DNA from: Actinomycetes bacterium
GTDB lineage: Bacteria > Actinomycetota > Acidimicrobiia > Acidimicrobiales > Palsa-688
Reading direction: 5' to 3'
DNA: 9,115 nucleotides
Assembly (NCBI GenBank): GCA_021808425.1
Contig: JAKBBS010000137.1
Location: 1-9,115 of the forward strand
Positions 6,702 to 9,115 of this stretch are shown here, piece by piece. The notes beneath the pieces are model-generated. The model ran no database searches. It was not told the DNA's origin and saw nothing but the letters and a program-made list of their open reading frames with translations. Every line of letters begins with the position of its first letter. The first letter of the stretch is position 1. The position numbers and the translations under genes are program-made.

Positions 6702-7769
6702 GTGGTCACCGACAGCGGTAGTGAAACGCGGCGCATCGTCTTGGGCATTCGAGGACTCACGGTCAGTTTCGAATCGCCTTCCAGTGACGGCAACGGCGAC
6801 CGTACCGCTCTCTCGAACGTCACACTCGACGTTCACGCCGGAGAGATTATGGGTCTGGTCGGCGAGAGCGGATGCGGCAAAAGCCTGACCGGGCTCGCCG
6901 TCATGGGCTTACTCCCGCCTACAGCTCACGTCATATCCGGGTCGGTCACAGTCGATACCACCAACCTGACGGAGGTGTCTCCACGCCGGCTGAGGTCTCT
7001 TCGCGGTGAGAAGATGGCGATGGTCTTCCAGGAGCCCATGGTCGCGTTGAATCCTTTGATGCGCGTCGGGAAACAGATCGAAGAAGTGCTGGCGATCCAC
7101 GGTATCGGGACCAGGACAGAGCGCCGCGCTCGCGCCGTCAAGCTGCTAGGCGATGTAGGGCTCACAAACCCCAACGCTCGCGCAAAGCAGTACCCACACG
7201 AACTTTCCGGCGGCATGAGGCAGCGCGTCATGATAGCCATGGCACTCGCCGCGGAGCCGAACCTGATCGTGGCCGACGAACCAACGACAGCGCTCGACGT
7301 CACCGTTCAGTCCCAGGTGCTTCAGCTGCTATCGGACATCCGAGATTCACGCGGCACCGCGGTACTGCTCGTCACTCACGATATGGGCGTCATTGCTGAG
7401 GTGGCGGACAGGGTCAGCGTCATGTACGCCGGCACGGTCGTAGAGGTCGCCTCTGTAGACGACCTATTCCATCGGCCTCAGCACCCCTACACCGAGGGGT
7501 TGCTGGCGAGCATTCCTGCCAGGGCCACGCAAGGTCTAGACGGGAACGAACTGCCGACGATCCCCGGGCAAGTACCCGACCTTGGATCGATCCCTCCTGG
7601 ATGCCCATTCGCTCCCCGCTGCGTCAGGGTCAGCGCCATCTGCGAGGCGGATCGCCCTCAACTCGAATTGCGCCTCCCAGGACATAGCGCTGCCTGCTGG
7701 CATCCGGCCGTCGATACCGACGCGCCAGCACCAGCTGGCTTACGAACCGACAGCGGTGGGCCACAGTGA
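6702..7769 (+). CDS. ABC transporter ATP-binding protein, DppD/OppD type
   Basis: This 355-residue ATPase powers the importer. All nucleotide-site motifs are intact: Walker A GESGCGKS (54-61), Q-loop FQEP (Gln110), signature LSGGMRQR (168-175), Walker B LIVADEP (Asp192, Glu193) and H-loop THD (His226). The oligopeptide-transporter C-terminus follows (HPYTEGLLASIP). It ends in four cysteines, C301, C307, C314 and C332, a pattern known to bind a 4Fe-4S cluster in DppD/OppD proteins. I chose GTG 6702 because GGGAGAG (6687-6693) precedes it and it begins 2 bases after the hydrolase stop. An in-frame ATG at 6534 would overlap the hydrolase by over 160 bases and add a run unlike the family. The stop overlaps the next ATPase start as GTGA. 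Confidence 0.95.
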   Translation: MVTDSGSETRRIVLGIRGLTVSFESPSSDGNGDRTALSNVTLDVHAGEIMGLVGESGCGKSLTGLAVMGLLPPTAHVISGSVTVDTTNLTEVSPRRLRSLRGEKMAMVFQEPMVALNPLMRVGKQIEEVLAIHGIGTRTERRARAVKLLGDVGLTNPNARAKQYPHELSGGMRQRVMIAMALAAEPNLIVADEPTTALDVTVQSQVLQLLSDIRDSRGTAVLLVTHDMGVIAEVADRVSVMYAGTVVEVASVDDLFHRPQHPYTEGLLASIPARATQGLDGNELPTIPGQVPDLGSIPPGCPFAPRCVRVSAICEADRPQLELRLPGHSAACWHPAVDTDAPAPAGLRTDSGGPQ

Positions 7770-8821
7770 CGGGCTCAGAGGCGCCCTTGACCGCGGCCGG
7801 CCCTGACGGGTCGGCGACGACACCACTGATAGACGTCCGGTCTGTTACCAAGCGTTACCGGGTCCGCGGCAGGCTCGGCGGTTCACTCTTCGCCGTCGAC
7901 GACGTCACGTTCTCGATATCCGCCGGCGAGACGTTCGCCGTAGTCGGCGAAACGGGATCTGGCAAGTCGACGATTGGTCGGCTCGTGTTGGCTCTTGAGG
8001 CGCCGAGCGAGGGATCTGTCCGCTTTGACGGTAAGGATCTCGCCCGCGCTTCGGGAGGCGAGCTTCGCCAACTGCGACGGGAGATGCAGCCCGTGTCGCA
8101 AGACCCGTACTCCGCTCTAAACGGCCGGATGCGAGTTCGCGAGATCCTTGCCGAGCCGTTTGTCATTCATAAACCCGCAGTGGGTGGACATTCCACCCGG
8201 CACCTAGTAGAGCTGCTTCAGCTTGTCGGCATGCCAGCTTCGAGTCTCGACCGCTACCCGCACGAGTTCTCCGGCGGTCAACGGCAACGCCTGGTCATTG
8301 CGCGAGCGATAGCTCTTCGCCCCCGCTTTGTGATGTGTGACGAGCCGCTGTCAGCTCTCGATGTCTCCGTCCAATCGCAGATCATAAACTTGCTGCGCCG
8401 CTTGCAGCGCGAACTCGGACTCACCTACCTTTTTATCTCGCACGACATGTCCGTCGTCCGTTACTTAGCCGACCGTGTCAGTGTCATGTACCTCGGCAGG
8501 CAGGTTGAGTCCGCGAGTACGGAGGCGCTGTTCGCTAGGCCGCTTCACCCTTACACTCAGGCGCTGCTCGACGCCGTGCCGGTCACGGATCCGAGGCAGC
8601 GACGCCAGTCACACAAGCCACGAATCAAAGGCGACCTAATCACCCAGTTCGGTAGGGCTGAAGGATGCGTGTACGCGGCGCGATGTCCGTTCGTCGCGCC
8701 ACGTTGCAAGGCAAAAGTCCCAGATTGGCGCGAGCTCGACCCCGGCCATTGGGTTGCCTGCCACTTCGCTCCCATCCAAGCGTCGGTGGAGCGCAACGGG
8801 CCCATACCGGAAGCGGTCTGA
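7766..8821 (+). CDS. ABC transporter ATP-binding protein, DppF/OppF type
   Basis: This 351-residue ATPase is the partner of the DppD-type protein. Motifs: Walker A GETGSGKS (61-68), Q-loop with Gln112, signature FSGGQRQR (168-175), Walker B FVMCDEP (Asp192, Glu193) and H-loop SHD (His226). The C-terminal oligopeptide extension carries HPYTQALLDAVP and cysteines C301, C307, C314 and C332. Their spacing is identical to that in the preceding ATPase, so a second iron-sulfur site is likely. The residue before the Q-loop Gln is Ser (VSQDP) where Phe is nearly always found, which is odd for an otherwise intact ATPase. The GTG start lies in a GTGA overlap with the upstream gene. The stop at 8819-8821 ends the importer genes, and an 86-base gap follows. 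Confidence 0.95.
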   Translation: MTGSEAPLTAAGPDGSATTPLIDVRSVTKRYRVRGRLGGSLFAVDDVTFSISAGETFAVVGETGSGKSTIGRLVLALEAPSEGSVRFDGKDLARASGGELRQLRREMQPVSQDPYSALNGRMRVREILAEPFVIHKPAVGGHSTRHLVELLQLVGMPASSLDRYPHEFSGGQRQRLVIARAIALRPRFVMCDEPLSALDVSVQSQIINLLRRLQRELGLTYLFISHDMSVVRYLADRVSVMYLGRQVESASTEALFARPLHPYTQALLDAVPVTDPRQRRQSHKPRIKGDLITQFGRAEGCVYAARCPFVAPRCKAKVPDWRELDPGHWVACHFAPIQASVERNGPIPEAV

Positions 8822-8847
8822 AAACTCGAATGGCTCTACCCGAATCT

Positions 8848-8869
8848 AACACGCAACGGCCGACGTGTT
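8848..8869. promoter_or_regulatory. Inverted repeat AACACG-N10-CGTGTT in the gap before the M20 gene
   Basis: Two perfect 6-base arms (8848-8853 and 8864-8869) flank a 10-base centre in the 86-base gap between the last ATPase gene and the hydrolase gene. The 22-base dyad is a plausible operator for a dimeric regulator or a small RNA hairpin. No T-run follows, so it is not a standard terminator. A 6-base dyad can arise by chance, so confidence is low. Confidence 0.3.
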
Positions 8870-8907
8870 CCCTTCAAAGAGGCTACGCGACGCAGAATGG
8901 AGAGTCG

Positions 8908-9115
8908 ATGATTGACGCCGCAGTACGCGACTTGCTGTCCGAAGTCCTAGGCGACACGCGGGGATTGGCCGCCGGTTTACAGCCCGAGCTGCTGGCGACG
9001 AGTCACGCGATACACGCGGCAGAAGAACTTCGCTTCGAGGAGGTGAAGTCATCACAGATTCTGCAAGACTTCCTGACTGATAACGACTTCGCTGTTTCCA
9101 GCGCCGTTGCGGGGA
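8908..9115 (+). CDS. M20-family metallo-amidohydrolase/peptidase, N-terminus only (3'-truncated by window edge)
   Basis: The frame is open to the right edge; about 69 residues are visible, starting MIDAAVRDLL. The segment SHAIHAAEELRFEEVKSSQILQDFL followed by DFAVSSAVAG matches the first helices of M20 aminoacylase and amidohydrolase proteins. These usually read 'shxIHanPEL.feE..ss..l...L...GF.V..gvaG'. Such enzymes use two metal ions to hydrolyse N-acyl amino acids, dipeptides or similar amides. The usual Pro-Glu after the His is Glu-Glu here. The metal ligands lie beyond the window. ATG 8908 has GGAGAG (8899-8904) before it. An in-frame ATG at 8830 would add 26 residues but has no ribosome-binding site and no family match. 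It probably carries out a late hydrolytic step in the same pathway, using what the importer brings in. Confidence 0.72.
   Translation, partial: MIDAAVRDLLSEVLGDTRGLAAGLQPELLATSHAIHAAEELRFEEVKSSQILQDFLTDNDFAVSSAVAG

Noticed and set aside
1..9115. Mobile element, CRISPR array, tRNA or toxin-antitoxin pair
   Set aside because: I saw no transposase or integrase motif, terminal or regularly spaced repeats, tRNA cloverleaf or toxin/antitoxin fold on either strand.

Overview
The window looks like part of a high-GC actinobacterial chromosome. The grounds are GC-rich third positions, frequent GTG and TTG starts, an F420/FMN-type luciferase-like oxidoreductase, and a binding protein whose signal peptide looks Tat- and lipoprotein-like. 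I cannot name the genus. Every gene I can support is on the + strand, and most neighbours are fused by 4-base ATGA or GTGA overlaps. This suggests one long co-transcribed, translationally coupled catabolic operon that runs off both window edges.

Layout: (1) 1-317, the C-terminal part of a GntR-family FCD regulator. (2) 317-430, a 37-codon ORF overlapping its neighbours at both ends. (3) 427-1311, a luciferase-like (LLM) flavin/F420 oxidoreductase. (4) 1360-3021, a family 5 solute-binding lipoprotein. (5) 3022-3189, a non-coding gap with a very strong two-part hairpin (3028-3085) and a possible 17-codon leader peptide that ends on the next start codon. (6) 3190-5048, two DppB/DppC-type permeases. 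(7) 5045-5845, a short-chain dehydrogenase. (8) 5842-6699, a NodB/CE4-type (polysaccharide deacetylase-like) metal hydrolase. (9) 6702-8821, two DppD/DppF-type ATPases. (10) 8822-8907, a short gap with an inverted repeat. (11) 8908-end, the N-terminus of an M20-family metallo-amidohydrolase.

Reading them together, the window holds a complete Dpp/Opp-type importer (binding protein, two permeases, two ATPases). Two enzymes are inserted between the permeases and the ATPases, an oxidoreductase precedes the importer and a hydrolase follows it. An FCD-type regulator, a class that usually senses small carboxylates, heads the cluster. My inference is a dedicated pathway that imports a small amide-, imide- or peptide-like compound and breaks it down by oxidation, reduction and hydrolysis. 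In that setting the CE4 protein more likely cuts a small cyclic amide or imide than a cell-wall polymer. The substrate cannot be named from the sequence. I see no mobile element, CRISPR array, tRNA or rRNA.
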